The notes under the pieces: model-generated
Told to the model about the DNA's origin: nothing
Database searches by the model: none
The model's input: only the letters and a program-made list of their open reading frames with translations
In this document: positions 1-9,645 of the stretch, one piece after another
Numbering within the stretch: position 1 is the first letter of the stretch
Layout: each line of letters starts with the position of its first letter
Assembly (NCBI RefSeq): GCF_000447295.1
Contig: NZ_KE650771.1
Location: 3,607,964 to 3,671,963 of the forward strand
Direction: 5' to 3'
Length of the DNA: 64,000 nt
Source: Fischerella sp. PCC 9431
GTDB lineage: Bacteria > Cyanobacteriota > Cyanobacteriia > Cyanobacteriales > Nostocaceae
Program-made: the position numbers and the translations under genes

Positions 1-1
1 A

Positions 2-43
2 GGAACCACCTTTTACTTCACAATTCCAGATAGGATTAGGTAG
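2..43 (+). CDS. C-terminal end of a histidine kinase (partial, cut by window edge)
   Basis: The frame from position 2 reads G-T-T-F-Y-F-T-I-P-D-R-I-R and stops at TAG 41-43. The G-T-x-F-x-F-x-I-P ending is the usual last strand of a histidine kinase HATPase domain. It lies 6 bp before a CheY-like response regulator on the same strand, so kinase and regulator are probably co-transcribed. Only 13 residues are visible, so the input domains of the kinase cannot be described. Confidence 0.6.
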   Translation, partial: GTTFYFTIPDRIR

Positions 44-49
44 GCCATC

Positions 50-496
50 GTGAATATTTTGATAGATGTTATGCCTATTGAGATTTTGTTAATAGAAGAC
101 AATCCCGGTGATGTAGAGTTGACCAAAATTGCCTTAGAAGACAGCAAAATCTCTGTTAACTTAAATGTAGTTGAAGATGGTGTAGAGGCGATCGCCTTTC
201 TCCGTCGAGAAGGTAAATATACTCAAGTTCCCCACCCAGATATTGTTTTACTAGATTTAAATTTGCCAAAAAAAGATGGTAGAGAAGTATTAGCAGAAAT
301 TAAAGCAGATGACAGACTCAAGCGAATTCCCGTAGTAGTCCTGACGACTTCTCAAGCAGAAGAAGATGTTTTGAGGGTATATAACCTATCCGCCAACTGC
401 TACATTACCAAACCCGTTGACTTCGATCAATTTGTCAAAATTGTACAATCTATCGAAAGCTTCTGGTTTACCATTGTCAAGCTTCCGTCGGAATGA
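50..496 (+). CDS. CheY-like single-domain response regulator (Rcp1-type)
   Basis: A stand-alone receiver domain of about 140 residues with no output domain. It shows the acidic pair in IEDNPGD, the phosphoacceptor Asp in [11 protein letters not shown], the Thr in VVLTTS and the Lys in ITKPVD. The IEDNPGD form and the K-P-x-D ending resemble Rcp1-type partners of cyanobacterial phytochrome kinases (family knowledge). The GTG at 50 has a TAGG-like ribosome site 5 bases upstream. An ATG at 71 gives the more usual N-terminus [11 protein letters not shown] but has no visible ribosome site, so the start is ambiguous. It follows a histidine kinase tail by 6 bp and precedes a hybrid kinase, so it likely relays phosphate within this cluster. 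Confidence 0.88.
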   Translation: MNILIDVMPIEILLIEDNPGDVELTKIALEDSKISVNLNVVEDGVEAIAFLRREGKYTQVPHPDIVLLDLNLPKKDGREVLAEIKADDRLKRIPVVVLTTSQAEEDVLRVYNLSANCYITKPVDFDQFVKIVQSIESFWFTIVKLPSE

Positions 497-503
497 AGCA
501 AGG

Positions 504-600
504 GAACAGGGAACAGGGAACAGGGACAAGGGAGACAAGGGAGAGAATAAACACCAATGACAAATGACTATTGTACAGACGCGATTCATCGCGTCTCTAC
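504..600. repeat. GGGAACA/GGGACAA string plus dispersed GACGCGAT palindrome
   Basis: Directly after the response regulator are tandem GGAACAG and GGGACAAG units (about 504-545). A near-perfect palindrome follows at 573-600, GTACAGACGCGAT followed by an ATCGCGTCTCTAC arm. The same palindrome recurs many times in this window (e.g. 16995, 18382, 18619, 44858, 45905, 45975, 48524). It also forms the core of the TAATACC MITE-like elements. Confidence 0.7.
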
Positions 601-623
601 TAATGACCAATGACTAATAACTA

Positions 624-2888
624 ATGACACAACAAGTGATCAAAATTTTGTTGGTAGAAGATAATCCCGGTGATGTTCGTTTGTTGCAGGAATTTTTGTG
701 GGATGTGACTACTACACAGTTTCAATTAACACCTGTGGAGCGATTAGAGCAAACGCTAAAGTTGCTCAATCAAGAGAGTTTTGATGTCATTTTATTAGAT
801 CTTTCTTTGCCAGATAGTCAAGGTTTAGAAACTTTTATCACCCTACATCATCAAGCACCAGCGATTCCGATTATTGTGCTGACTGGTTTGGATGATGAAA
901 ATTTGGCTTTGCGAGCTATGCAGCAGGGAGCGCAGGATTATTTGGTCAAGGGACAGGTGAGCGGTGATTTGTTGGTGCGCTGTATGCGCTATGCTATTGA
1001 GAGACAAAGAATTGAAGAAGCATTGCGCCAAAGCGAAGAAAGATTTCGAGTCGCGCTCAAAAATTCTCCGATTGTTGTTTTTAACCAAGATAAAGAATTA
1101 CGTTATACCTGGGTTTATAATACTTATCCAGGCTTTATTAACGAAGAAATTTTAGGTAAACAAGATTTAGACCTGATTGCGGTTGCAGATGGGGAACAAC
1201 TTTTTAATATTAAACAACGTGTTTTGTCAACAGGAATAGGAATACGAAAAGAAGTATCAATAAATACTGCCCAAGGAATTAGATATTTTGATTTGACGAT
1301 CGAACCGTTACGAAATGAAGCCCAAGAAGTAGTTGGGGTGACTTGTGCGAGTATTGACATTAGCGATCGCAAACTTGCGGAAGAAAAAATCCGTGAACAA
1401 GCTGCATTGTTAGACGTCACTACAGATGCAATTTTTGTGCGCGATTTAGATAATCGCGTTATTTTTTGGAACAAAGGCGCGGAAAATCTCTATGGTTGGC
1501 TAGCACATGAAGCTTACGGAAAAACAGTTGTAGAACTTTTATACGACGATGAACCCCCAGAAATAGTAGAAAGAGCATTTTTGGCAGTTATTAAACAAGG
1601 TAAATGGCAAGGGGAGTTAACAAGAGTTACCAAAAGTGATAAGAAAGTTTTGGTTGCGAGTCGTTGGACTTTAGTTTCTCAAGCAGACGGTACACCAAAA
1701 TCTATTCTCACCGTTGATACCGACATTACCGAGAAAAAACAGCTAGAAACCCAATTATTTCGCGCCCAACGTCTAGAAAGTATCGGTACTTTAGCAAGCG
1801 GTATCGCCCACGACCTGAATAATATTCTCACACCAATTTTGGCTGTATCTCAACTATTGCCGTTGAAATTCCCCGATATTTATTCTGAACATCAACACTT
1901 GCTAGAAATACTCGAAGATAGCGCCAGACGTGGTGCGGATTTAGTCAAGCAAGTTTTGTCCTTTGCACGGGGTGTAGAAGGCAAGCGCATGACTTTGCAA
2001 GTCAAGCATTTAATTCGGGAAGTTGTCAAGATTGTCAAACAAACTTTTCCCAAATCAATTGAAGTGTCTATGGATATAGCACCAGATTTGTGGACAGTTT
2101 ATGGAGACAGCACACAACTGCATCAAGTACTGATGAATCTTTGCGTCAACGCTCGTGATGCGATGCAAGAAGGTGGCAATTTGACTATTTCCGCAGAAAA
2201 TCTATTTATTGATGAAAACTATGCGCGCATGAACTTGGAAGCCAAAGTCGGCCCCTACACAATAATTACTGTGGCAGATACTGGTGTGGGTATTTCCAGG
2301 GAAATCATCGAGAGAATATTTGAACCATTTTTTACTACCAAAGAATTAGGTAAAGGTACAGGTTTAGGACTTTCCACAGTTATTGGTATTGTCAAAAGCC
2401 ACGGTGGTTTTGTCAATGTCCATAGTGAAATCGGACATGGTACTCAATTTAAAGTTTACTTACCAGCAGCACAGGAAGTAGAAATAGAGTCAACACCACA
2501 GTTAGAACCGCTAGCAGGTAAGGGAGAATTAATTTTGGTAGTGGATGATGAGCCTGCTATTCAAGAAATTACAAGAGCATCACTAGAAACTCATAACTAC
2601 AAAACCCTGGTTGCGATCGATGGTATTGAAGCGATCGCATTATATGCCCAGAATCGAGACAAAATCAGTGCTGTCCTCATGGATATCATGCTACCGTCTC
2701 TTGACGGAATCACAGCCATTCGGACTTTACAAAAAATCAATCCCGCAGTCAAAATTATTGCCACAAGCGGACTAGCCTCTAGCAGTAAATTAGCAGAAGC
2801 ATCAACTATTAATATCAGTGATTTTCTGGCAAAGCCCTACACTGTCAAAGAATTATTATTGACTTTACAAAAAGTCCTCAATAGGTAA
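624..2888 (+). CDS. hybrid sensor histidine kinase: receiver-PAS-PAS-HisKA-HATPase-receiver
   Basis: A 754-residue cytoplasmic hybrid kinase. Residues 1-125 are a receiver with acidic VEDNPGD and acceptor D59 (LLDLSLPDS). Two PAS domains follow at about 140-255 and 262-375. The HisKA dimerisation helix carries H396 in IAHDLNNIL, the form found in kinases of the NtrB/PAS class. The ATPase domain has the N box (NLCVNARDAM), G1 (DTGVGI) and G2 (GKGTGLGLS). A second receiver (about 636-754) has acceptor D687 (LMDIMLPSLDG) and K-P-Y. No membrane segment or DNA-binding domain is visible, so output is through phosphotransfer. The N-terminal receiver can be fed by the upstream kinase, making this a second tier of a phosphorelay (inference). 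The signal sensed by the PAS domains is unknown. Confidence 0.93.
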   Translation: MTQQVIKILLVEDNPGDVRLLQEFLWDVTTTQFQLTPVERLEQTLKLLNQESFDVILLDLSLPDSQGLETFITLHHQAPAIPIIVLTGLDDENLALRAMQQGAQDYLVKGQVSGDLLVRCMRYAIERQRIEEALRQSEERFRVALKNSPIVVFNQDKELRYTWVYNTYPGFINEEILGKQDLDLIAVADGEQLFNIKQRVLSTGIGIRKEVSINTAQGIRYFDLTIEPLRNEAQEVVGVTCASIDISDRKLAEEKIREQAALLDVTTDAIFVRDLDNRVIFWNKGAENLYGWLAHEAYGKTVVELLYDDEPPEIVERAFLAVIKQGKWQGELTRVTKSDKKVLVASRWTLVSQADGTPKSILTVDTDITEKKQLETQLFRAQRLESIGTLASGIAHDLNNILTPILAVSQLLPLKFPDIYSEHQHLLEILEDSARRGADLVKQVLSFARGVEGKRMTLQVKHLIREVVKIVKQTFPKSIEVSMDIAPDLWTVYGDSTQLHQVLMNLCVNARDAMQEGGNLTISAENLFIDENYARMNLEAKVGPYTIITVADTGVGISREIIERIFEPFFTTKELGKGTGLGLSTVIGIVKSHGGFVNVHSEIGHGTQFKVYLPAAQEVEIESTPQLEPLAGKGELILVVDDEPAIQEITRASLETHNYKTLVAIDGIEAIALYAQNRDKISAVLMDIMLPSLDGITAIRTLQKINPAVKIIATSGLASSSKLAEASTINISDFLAKPYTVKELLLTLQKVLNR

Positions 2889-2895
2889 TTGCAAG

Positions 2896-3098
2896 CGATC
2901 GGGGAACGGGGATCGGGGATAAGGGATCAGGGATCGGGGATAAGGGATCGGGGATAAGGGATCAGGGGACAAGAGGGACAAGGAAGCAGGGTGCAGAGAG
3001 AATAAACCAATTCCCAATTCCCTCTTCCCAATTTTTAATTTTTAATTTTTAATTTTTAATTGTTTTGTCCCCAATCCCCGATCCCTTATCCCCAATCC
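2896..3098. repeat. GGGATCGGGGATAA tandem string, AATTTTT string and inverse copy
   Basis: Tandem GGGGATAAGGGATC-type units at 2896-2990 are followed by AATTTTT heptamers at about 3033-3062. The reverse complement of the first unit (CCCCGATCCCTTATCCCC) lies at about 3070-3098. The two ends could pair as a long stem between the convergent hybrid kinase and hgdD genes. This may help end transcription on both strands. Confidence 0.65.
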
Positions 3099-3103
3099 AT
3101 TCA

Positions 3104-5431
3104 CTATTGAGCAATCCTAGCTAATCCTCTAGCAGTTACAGATCTTTGCAAAGTCGCTAGAGCGCGATTGTAAGACAAAATAGCGCTCACACTATTACCT
3201 TCGGCTCTTGTGAGGTCGTTTTCAGCTGCGATCACATCTGTTTGAGTCCCCACACCTGCTTGGAATCGCAAACGCGCTAAACGTAAAGATTCTCTTGCTT
3301 GTTCCAAAGCAATATTTGCAGTTTGTACTTGGTCTAAATTAGATCTCAATTCCGAATAGGCTTGTTCTACCTGGAAACGAATTTGATTGCGTGTATCGTT
3401 AAATTGAGTTTCAGCAATTCTAATATTAGCTTTTTGCTGGTCAGCTCTGGCTCTGGCTGCTCCTCCATCAAATAAATTCAGGGTGGCTTGTAGTCCAACT
3501 GAATAACCATCAGTCACGCTAATACTGTCATCAAATCGGTCTAACAAGTTATAACTAGCAACTAAGCTGATTTGTGGGCCGAGTTCTGAAAGTGCTAAAC
3601 GTCGTTGCTGTTCGTTAATATTACGTTGTGCTAACTGCTGTTGCAGTTCTGGGCGGTTTTGATAAGCTAGTACAACCGTATCTTCTAGCGGCAAATTCCA
3701 CAGACCCGCCAATCTCACAGGATCTGCGGCACTGACAGTTAATGCATCTGGTACATTCAATGTAGTTGCTAACTGACTGCGGCGAATTCTTTGCTGAGAT
3801 AACGCTTGACTCAAGTCTTGTTGAGCATTTGCTAAAGTCACCTGCGCTCTGAGTACATCAAATTGAGTACCTACACCTGCTCTTTCTAAAGCTTGAGCAT
3901 CGCGTAAAGTCACCTCAGCATTTCTCACAGAAGATTGGGCGATGCGGACATTTTCATCTGCTTCTTGCAAATCGTAGTAATTTTGAGCGACATTGAGACG
4001 AATTTCCTCAGCTTGACGCATAGCATCCAATTCTTGGAAGCGTAACTGTTCCTCAGCAGCGTTGATGTTGGCTGAACGTCTACCTGAAGTAAAAATATTG
4101 TAAATAAGTTGTACTTGACCATTGAAGGATGTACTAGGCTCATCAGCATTGGATTCAGTACGCAGTTCTGGTGGTAAATCTCGTTCTTGCTCTGCTTGGA
4201 TTTCCGAAGAAAGTTGACTGGAAGCAGATTGGCTGCGGGTAATACTAGAACTCAAGTCAACGGTGGGAAATAAAGCAGCTTGAGCTTCCCGCAAGCTGGC
4301 TTTAGCTCGTTGTAATTGCAATAAAGATATTTGTAATTGTGTATTGTTGCGCTGTGCTAACTCTACAGCTTGTTGTAAGGTAATTGGCTGGTTTCCCTTT
4401 TGTCTGACTTCATCAGGTTTGGTAGGAAATAGCAAGGGATTGCTTTTGTCGGGGTTAAGGTAATTAGGCGCAGGTGTTGTTGGTTGGGAAGTTGGCGAAA
4501 CGATAGGGACTTGGGGAGTAGTTAGTTGTTGCTGGTTATTAATGGTTGGTTGTTGATTGTTGATGGTTGGTGCTGTCGGAGAAATTGCTTGGGATACGAG
4601 TTGCGGGGTGAAATTTTGCGGAGGACAACTTACTGTATCTTGAGAGCAATTATCGCTTGCTAATAATTTTGCCGAACCTGACCCTCTAGCAACATTTTGT
4701 AAAAAAGCTGAAGTTTTGATATTAGGATTTTGCTTTGATGGTACTTGTGTAGTTTTAGAGTTAGGTAATTCCTGGGGAGCGATCGCATCACTTACCCCTA
4801 ATGGCAATTTTTCTGAATTTGAACGTCTACTAACTATGACTTCACGCAATTTTTGCCTAACTTGAGAGGAGGACGTAGGTTTGAGCGAGTTTTTATCTGA
4901 AGCAGTTTTCGTCTGGGCAGTGCTTTGGCGTGGATGCTGAGTACCATAGTCCAGGGAAGCTACTTGCATAATTTTCGGCTGCAAGTTGGCATCAAAAATC
5001 GCGGAGGCTAACTGATTGTTATCTGTTGGCTGAGTTTGGTACTGGGCTGATGTCGCCCTGAAAGCATTTCCTTGATCTTGAAAAGAAATGTCTCCTATTG
5101 GTACACCAATTGTTTTAGTCGCTATTTTCCCAACATCATGAGTCCCAAACCTCTGTATGTTAATTGTTTTGAAATCTGCTGCTTCTGATGGTTTGATTGT
5201 TGTTGGCAAATTAGTTACAAAACGATTATTTACAGCAGCAGAAACTTGATTTTTTGTATTGTCTGCTACTAAGTTTCGACCCTCGTTCGAGATAGAAATA
5301 CTGGGGTTAACAACCTGTTGCGCCCAACTCGGTTGAGTGGTTAACACTGCTGCTGTTACACCAGGTAAGAAACTATAGAGTATTATCTGTCCTTTCACCG
5401 CATCCCTCACACAACAATAAGGCGGCTTCAT
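3104..5431 (-). CDS. hgdD: TolC-family outer membrane efflux protein (HgdD-like)
   Basis: A 775-residue protein. Its C-terminal half (about 345-770) is an outer membrane efflux protein: two alpha-hairpin repeats beginning ITLQQAVELAQRNN and ending in Q-rich amphipathic helices (LDQVQTANIALEQARESL), as in TolC. A hydrophobic N-terminus ending PSWAQQ fits a signal peptide. About 300 residues of low-complexity Ser/Thr/Gln/Pro-rich sequence precede the barrel, including repeated TINNQQ. In Anabaena sp. PCC 7120 the TolC homologue HgdD, needed to export heterocyst glycolipids, lies next to kaiC as I recall; the same order here supports the symbol. The gene starts 31 bp after kaiC stops, so it may share the kaiBC transcript. 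The job of the long linker is unknown; it may span peptidoglycan (inference). Confidence 0.85.
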   Translation of the reverse strand: MKPPYCCVRDAVKGQIILYSFLPGVTAAVLTTQPSWAQQVVNPSISISNEGRNLVADNTKNQVSAAVNNRFVTNLPTTIKPSEAADFKTINIQRFGTHDVGKIATKTIGVPIGDISFQDQGNAFRATSAQYQTQPTDNNQLASAIFDANLQPKIMQVASLDYGTQHPRQSTAQTKTASDKNSLKPTSSSQVRQKLREVIVSRRSNSEKLPLGVSDAIAPQELPNSKTTQVPSKQNPNIKTSAFLQNVARGSGSAKLLASDNCSQDTVSCPPQNFTPQLVSQAISPTAPTINNQQPTINNQQQLTTPQVPIVSPTSQPTTPAPNYLNPDKSNPLLFPTKPDEVRQKGNQPITLQQAVELAQRNNTQLQISLLQLQRAKASLREAQAALFPTVDLSSSITRSQSASSQLSSEIQAEQERDLPPELRTESNADEPSTSFNGQVQLIYNIFTSGRRSANINAAEEQLRFQELDAMRQAEEIRLNVAQNYYDLQEADENVRIAQSSVRNAEVTLRDAQALERAGVGTQFDVLRAQVTLANAQQDLSQALSQQRIRRSQLATTLNVPDALTVSAADPVRLAGLWNLPLEDTVVLAYQNRPELQQQLAQRNINEQQRRLALSELGPQISLVASYNLLDRFDDSISVTDGYSVGLQATLNLFDGGAARARADQQKANIRIAETQFNDTRNQIRFQVEQAYSELRSNLDQVQTANIALEQARESLRLARLRFQAGVGTQTDVIAAENDLTRAEGNSVSAILSYNRALATLQRSVTARGLARIAQ

Positions 5432-5462
5432 ACCGTTTTTTCACACAGAATATAACACGAGG

Positions 5463-7031
5463 CTAACTAGAAGCATCATTACTGTCTTGGTCTTGAAAAC
5501 TCTTGACTATTCGAGACAGTTCAGCTTTTTCATCGATACTAACGCGAGTAGGCGCTCCGCTAACAATTCTTTCGTAATTGCGGAAAGAATCTTTAATTTC
5601 TGGTCCATCTGCCGTGATCTTGTATTCACGAATACCTTTATCATGCCAAGAGCCGCGCATTTTAAATACATTGATTGCCCGTGCCATTTCCCCACGAATT
5701 TCTACATACTGCAACATCAAAATCGTGTCAGTAATTGTGGAAATATGGGAGTCGGTAATCGAATGTGAACCCATAAATTGATCAGTTGTATTAGTAAAAA
5801 AGCCTGTGATTTCTTCTTGCTTTGCGTACCCTGTGACACCAATGACAAATTGTCGGAATGCATTATTACTCACACCCCGTGCTAAGGCTGAGAGTGAATC
5901 AATAGCGATCCGAGCAGGTTTAAAATCAGCAATTTCTGACTTGATAATTTGGAGATGATCTTCTAAACCAGTTGATTCGGGATAGGTACAAATTATTTTC
6001 AGCAATCCTTGACGCTCTAAATCCTCAAACTCGATTCCCCAAGATGAAGCGTTACGTGAAAGTTGAGCGCGTGATTCTTCATAGGCAAATAATATTGCCC
6101 GTTCTCCGTTTTTGCAGCCATTTTGCAGAAATTTGCTGACTAATAATGTCTTACCTGTTCCTGTAGCTCCTGTAGCTAAAATTATTGAATCTTTAAAGAA
6201 ACCACCGCCACACATCTCATCTAAGGTTTTAACCCCAGAAGACACACGGACATTAGAAGACCTTTGAGTTAAGCGCATCGCCCCAAGTGGGAAAATATTG
6301 ACTCCTTCATTAGTAATTGTGAAAGGATATTCGCCTTTCATGTGTGTTGTACCACGCAGTTTTAAAATCTCCATAGTACGGCGACGACGTTCCCCTTCCA
6401 AGACGTTGCGGACAATTACTACGTTGTCGGAAACAAATTCTTCCACTCCAAAACAAGCGACTGGACCATATTCCTCAGTGCGTTCTGTGGTGATAATGGT
6501 GGTGACATTAAGCAGTTTGAGTCGGGCTACCAAACGAAAAATTTCGCGCCGTACAACTCCAATAGCTTCGTATTGCTGAAATACAGCAGTAATGGAGTCA
6601 ATCGCTACTCTTTTTGCTTTGTATTTGCGAATGGCATATTGCAAACGTTCAATCAATGCTGAAAGATCAAAATTACCAACAATATCTTGTCCTTCTGGAT
6701 CAGGAGAAGCATCTAAAATAAATAACTTTCCATCATTGATTAAGCTTTGCAAATCCCAACCAAAAATATGGGCGTTTTTTATGATATCATAGGGGGATTC
6801 TTCAAAAGTGACGAACACTCCTGGCTCTTCTAAATAGCTAATACCGTTAAAAAGAAACTGGAGAGAAAATAAAGTTTTGCCAGTTCCAGAGGTACCACTG
6901 ACCAGGGTTGTTCTGCCTACAGGTAATCCACCATGACTGATGTCATCAAACCCCTCTATCATCGTACGAATTTTTTCTACACCACCAAATAAAGGTGTGT
7001 TGTTTTTCTCTGGTTGGTCGTTTTCTCTCAT
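5463..7031 (-). CDS. kaiC: circadian clock ATPase/kinase KaiC
   Basis: A 522-residue double-RecA protein, the central clock oscillator. CI has Walker A GTSGTGKT (about 46-53) and CII has GATGTGKT (about 288-295). Residue numbering matches Synechococcus elongatus KaiC without indels. The phosphorylation pair falls at S431/T432 in ITDSHISTITD, with the neighbouring T426 also present. The C-terminal tail (A-loop region, ending after VDEKAELSRIVKSFQ) needed for KaiA binding is kept. The gene lies 86 bp after kaiB on the minus strand and just upstream of hgdD. All residues checked indicate an active clock protein. Confidence 0.98.
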   Translation of the reverse strand: MRENDQPEKNNTPLFGGVEKIRTMIEGFDDISHGGLPVGRTTLVSGTSGTGKTLFSLQFLFNGISYLEEPGVFVTFEESPYDIIKNAHIFGWDLQSLINDGKLFILDASPDPEGQDIVGNFDLSALIERLQYAIRKYKAKRVAIDSITAVFQQYEAIGVVRREIFRLVARLKLLNVTTIITTERTEEYGPVACFGVEEFVSDNVVIVRNVLEGERRRRTMEILKLRGTTHMKGEYPFTITNEGVNIFPLGAMRLTQRSSNVRVSSGVKTLDEMCGGGFFKDSIILATGATGTGKTLLVSKFLQNGCKNGERAILFAYEESRAQLSRNASSWGIEFEDLERQGLLKIICTYPESTGLEDHLQIIKSEIADFKPARIAIDSLSALARGVSNNAFRQFVIGVTGYAKQEEITGFFTNTTDQFMGSHSITDSHISTITDTILMLQYVEIRGEMARAINVFKMRGSWHDKGIREYKITADGPEIKDSFRNYERIVSGAPTRVSIDEKAELSRIVKSFQDQDSNDASS

Positions 7032-7117
7032 CGTTGTTTTATACTTAGCAAATGGGAATTCAACCCAGTTATTATATTAATAAAATGTTGAGCTTATGTT
7101 TTATCTATTTATATAGC

Positions 7118-7438
7118 CTATTCTGCTTGAAATTGTTCGTCTTCTATTAACTCTTCGTAAAGTAAGTCTAAACCAATCAATACTCTTTCTCGGTCTGAAA
7201 GATCACCAATGATTTTCCGAACTGGAGGAGGCAATATTTTAGATAATGTTGGTGTAGCTAATATTTTGTCTTCCTCCGCTAATTGCGGGTTCTTGAGTAC
7301 GTCTATAACTTTGAGAGTATACACTCCCTTAAATTCTTGTTCTAATATATTTTTAAGTGTTCTTAGTGCCATGACTGAGTTGGCTGTATTCCCTGCCACG
7401 TACAATTTAAGAACATAAGTTTTTTTGATTTTATTCAT
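7118..7438 (-). CDS. kaiB: circadian clock protein KaiB
   Basis: A 106-residue thioredoxin-like fold protein that binds phosphorylated KaiC and sequesters KaiA. It begins with the typical [21 protein letters not shown] and has the C-terminal acidic tail ([12 protein letters not shown]). Length and sequence match standard KaiB. It is separated by 86 bp from kaiC, the usual kaiBC operon. The 352-bp gap upstream, towards kaiA, probably holds the kaiBC promoter, although no -10/-35 pair can be assigned with confidence. Confidence 0.97.
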   Translation of the reverse strand: MNKIKKTYVLKLYVAGNTANSVMALRTLKNILEQEFKGVYTLKVIDVLKNPQLAEEDKILATPTLSKILPPPVRKIIGDLSDRERVLIGLDLLYEELIEDEQFQAE

Positions 7439-7790
7439 AAGTTAAGCTAAAGTCTGGAATAAAGAGTAAAGACATTATCAAATAAGCACAACAACACTTT
7501 CAGGTGCTAGTCTTTGGATGGTAGCAAAGTTCCCACTCAAAGACAAAAAGCTTAACTTTGCCATAACTTAGGCTTTTTGCCTTCTGCTTTCCTATACTAG
7601 TACAACGTCATCCGATTTTGGATTTTGGATTGACCCTACGGATAAATCCGAGGACTAACAGAACAAAGTGATTTTGAATTTTTGAATTTTTGAATTTTTG
7701 AATTCTGTGTAGCCTACTAGTAAGCTATCAGCACTAACTCCCTATACACAAACATTCACAAGCTTGTTATCAATTTGTTTGATTTAAGAG
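7439..7790. other. kaiA-kaiB intergenic region
   Basis: A 352-bp gap between kaiA and kaiB. It contains TTTTGGATTTTGGATT (about 7615) and a tandem GAATTTTT string at about 7670-7704, both common dispersed repeats in this window. The part nearest kaiB (7439-7600) is not repetitive and is the best place for the kaiBC promoter. No coding potential was seen. Confidence 0.5.
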
Positions 7791-8096
7791 CTATTTAGGA
7801 AGCGATCGCCGATAAAGTTCACACAAATGAGCCAGAATATCAATTAACGTCAGACGATAGTCTAGTAATGTCTCGTCTCCCCGTCCTTCTAATTTTAGCT
7901 GCTTGGAAAATTCATCAATAAGCTCCATATGAATTTCTATAATTTGTGGCACAGGAATATTAGCATAAAATACTGCATTGATAAATTTATCAAATTTTTC
8001 CTTCACTGTTTTGTCTGTGGTAAAGTAATTAATAAGAATTTGGCGGTATTCTGATTTAAGTTCCTGTAGAAATGCCTGCTGTTCGGCTTTTGTCAT
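7791..8096 (-). CDS. kaiA: short circadian clock protein KaiA (C-terminal domain only)
   Basis: The frame is open from 8213 (140 residues), but the KaiA match starts at M40 (MTKAEQQAFLQELKSEYRQ), giving 101 residues. This is close to the roughly 102-residue KaiA of Anabaena sp. PCC 7120. The four-helix C-terminal KaiA domain, which dimerises, binds the KaiC tail and stimulates autophosphorylation, is complete to the LCELYRRSLPK end. The N-terminal pseudo-receiver of Synechococcus KaiA is absent, as is usual in Nostocales. The start at 8096 is preferred on family length, although its ribosome site (GAAGAG) is weak and distant. If the upstream start is used, a Lys/Gln-rich 39-residue extension is added. 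It lies upstream of kaiB on the same strand. Confidence 0.9.
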   Translation of the reverse strand: MTKAEQQAFLQELKSEYRQILINYFTTDKTVKEKFDKFINAVFYANIPVPQIIEIHMELIDEFSKQLKLEGRGDETLLDYRLTLIDILAHLCELYRRSLPK

Positions 8097-8213
8097 TTGG
8101 TGAAAAAAAATCTGCTCTTCTTGCTGTTGGCATCTGGTACTATCTAAAATCTTTGATTTTTGTTTTTGTTTTTTACCTTTGAACGCAATAAATTCTTTGG
8201 TCAATGATGACAT

Positions 8214-9453
8214 TGTTTAATCTTGATATGTAGTAACGCTATATCTAAACCTTTATCTTTATTATTAATAAAACAATAGTATTTTATAAGATTTATGATA
8301 TGCAAAAATAGCATAGGTAAAAAGAACAAGTTTTATTTGTTTTACTTCAGTTTTTTAATTCAACGACAGTAACATTTAACCTATCAATCAAAAAAGATAA
8401 AAATCAGATTAGTGTTTGATATTTTCATGGCAGTACAAAGATATTTGTCACGAAAAGCGACGGTGAACAAAAAGCACAAATAATTTTGTATATGTACCTC
8501 CTTAACTAAACTCAGAACTTCTAACATGATTTGGTAATTTTATCAACAATCTCACAGCCGCATTGACCGCATGATTATTTTGTAAACTTACCTAAAGTTT
8601 GCTTCTTAACAAATTGTACAATCTTATTAACAAGTGTTACAGATACTATTTCAAACAAGCACTTGACCTGTATTTTGAGGAGAAGATCAAAGCAGAGGAA
8701 ATTAGTTGTAAATGCTTGCTCTTAGACACTCTTAAACATTCTTTTAGGCAAATCAGAGTTCAAAGGGAAAGATTTTGTTCTATCCTAAATCAGCAAGATT
8801 TTGCCTGTTGTTCTTCATAATCTAACCAAATACAGATTTTCTAATTTTACTCCTTAGATAAAATACTTAAACTAAGTTAAATGATCATCGCATTGTAAAT
8901 CATTATAATTCCTAAAGGTTCTAAAGCGAATCTTTGGGGCCATAATTGTTTTAGGTATTGCTATCTAAAGAGGATTTTTACAAAAACAGCACAACTAGCA
9001 ACAGGAAGCTAAATTTTCGGTAGTAGTTTTAACTGATACAAAGTACTTAGTACTTAAAATTAGATACGCTAAAAGCAGCTATGTTCAAAGAAATAATACA
9101 AAAGCTCATAGCATTAGTGTTATTTATTGCCATGCTGCATGGACAATACTGTTAAATCCCTTTGCTGTGAAGCGAAAGCAAGGCTCTCGGAAAAAGTTGT
9201 CTGCTCTACTTTTTTCCCAGTAACCTAATTTCCAGCAGCAAGAACGAAATAACGAGAGCGTATGGAAAACCTCTATAGATAAATATACCTAGCTTTGGTT
9301 ATTTTAGTCTAGGCTGGGCTAAACAATTTGCCAGAATGGCCTTTTCAGACCAGAAGCAAATAAAACTGAGGTGCAAAAGATACGACTCGACTATTTCTCC
9401 TACACATCCGCTTACATCTAGCCTGCGGGTAGACCGCAATAGTGTTTACACAC
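8214..9453. other. 1.2-kb region upstream of kaiA with no recognisable gene
   Basis: AT-rich sequence between the divergent kaiA and CBS-kinase genes. One 73-codon frame at 8599-8820 starts only with TTG, is Cys/Lys-rich and matches nothing I recognise. I saw no tRNA, no obvious stable RNA fold and no transposase remnant. The segment must hold the kaiA promoter near 8214-8400 and possibly a small RNA. Near 9160-9250 there is a short run of mixed-composition sequence (AGCGAAAGCAAGGCTCTCGG) that is not a family I know. Confidence 0.4.
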
Positions 9454-9602
9454 TCAAAATCCAAAATCCAAAATCCAAAATCCAAAATCCAAAATCCAAA
9501 ATCCAAAATCCAAAATCCAAAATCCAAAATCCAAAATCCAAAATCCAAAATCCAAAATCCAAAATCCAAAATCCAAAATCCAAAATCCAAAGTCCAAAAT
9601 CG
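9454..9602. repeat. heptamer tandem array (AAAATCC, STRR type)
   Basis: About 20 uninterrupted copies of the 7-bp unit AAAATCC, ending with one variant (AAAGTCC). Such short tandemly repeated repetitive (STRR) heptamers are a known mark of heterocystous cyanobacteria. Because 7 is prime to 3, the array is open in several frames and produces spurious WILDFGF-type reading frames on the minus strand. Shorter arrays of the same unit occur near 7615, 41840, 47285 and 47410. Confidence 0.95.
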
Positions 9603-9645
9603 TTTGACCGTATAGCCTTAGAATCCGGAATGGCAAAGTGAGGAT

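Noticed and set aside
8599-8820. 73-codon frame between kaiA and the CBS kinase
   Set aside because: It begins only at TTG without a ribosome site, is Lys/Cys-rich and matches no family I know. Left in the gap entry.
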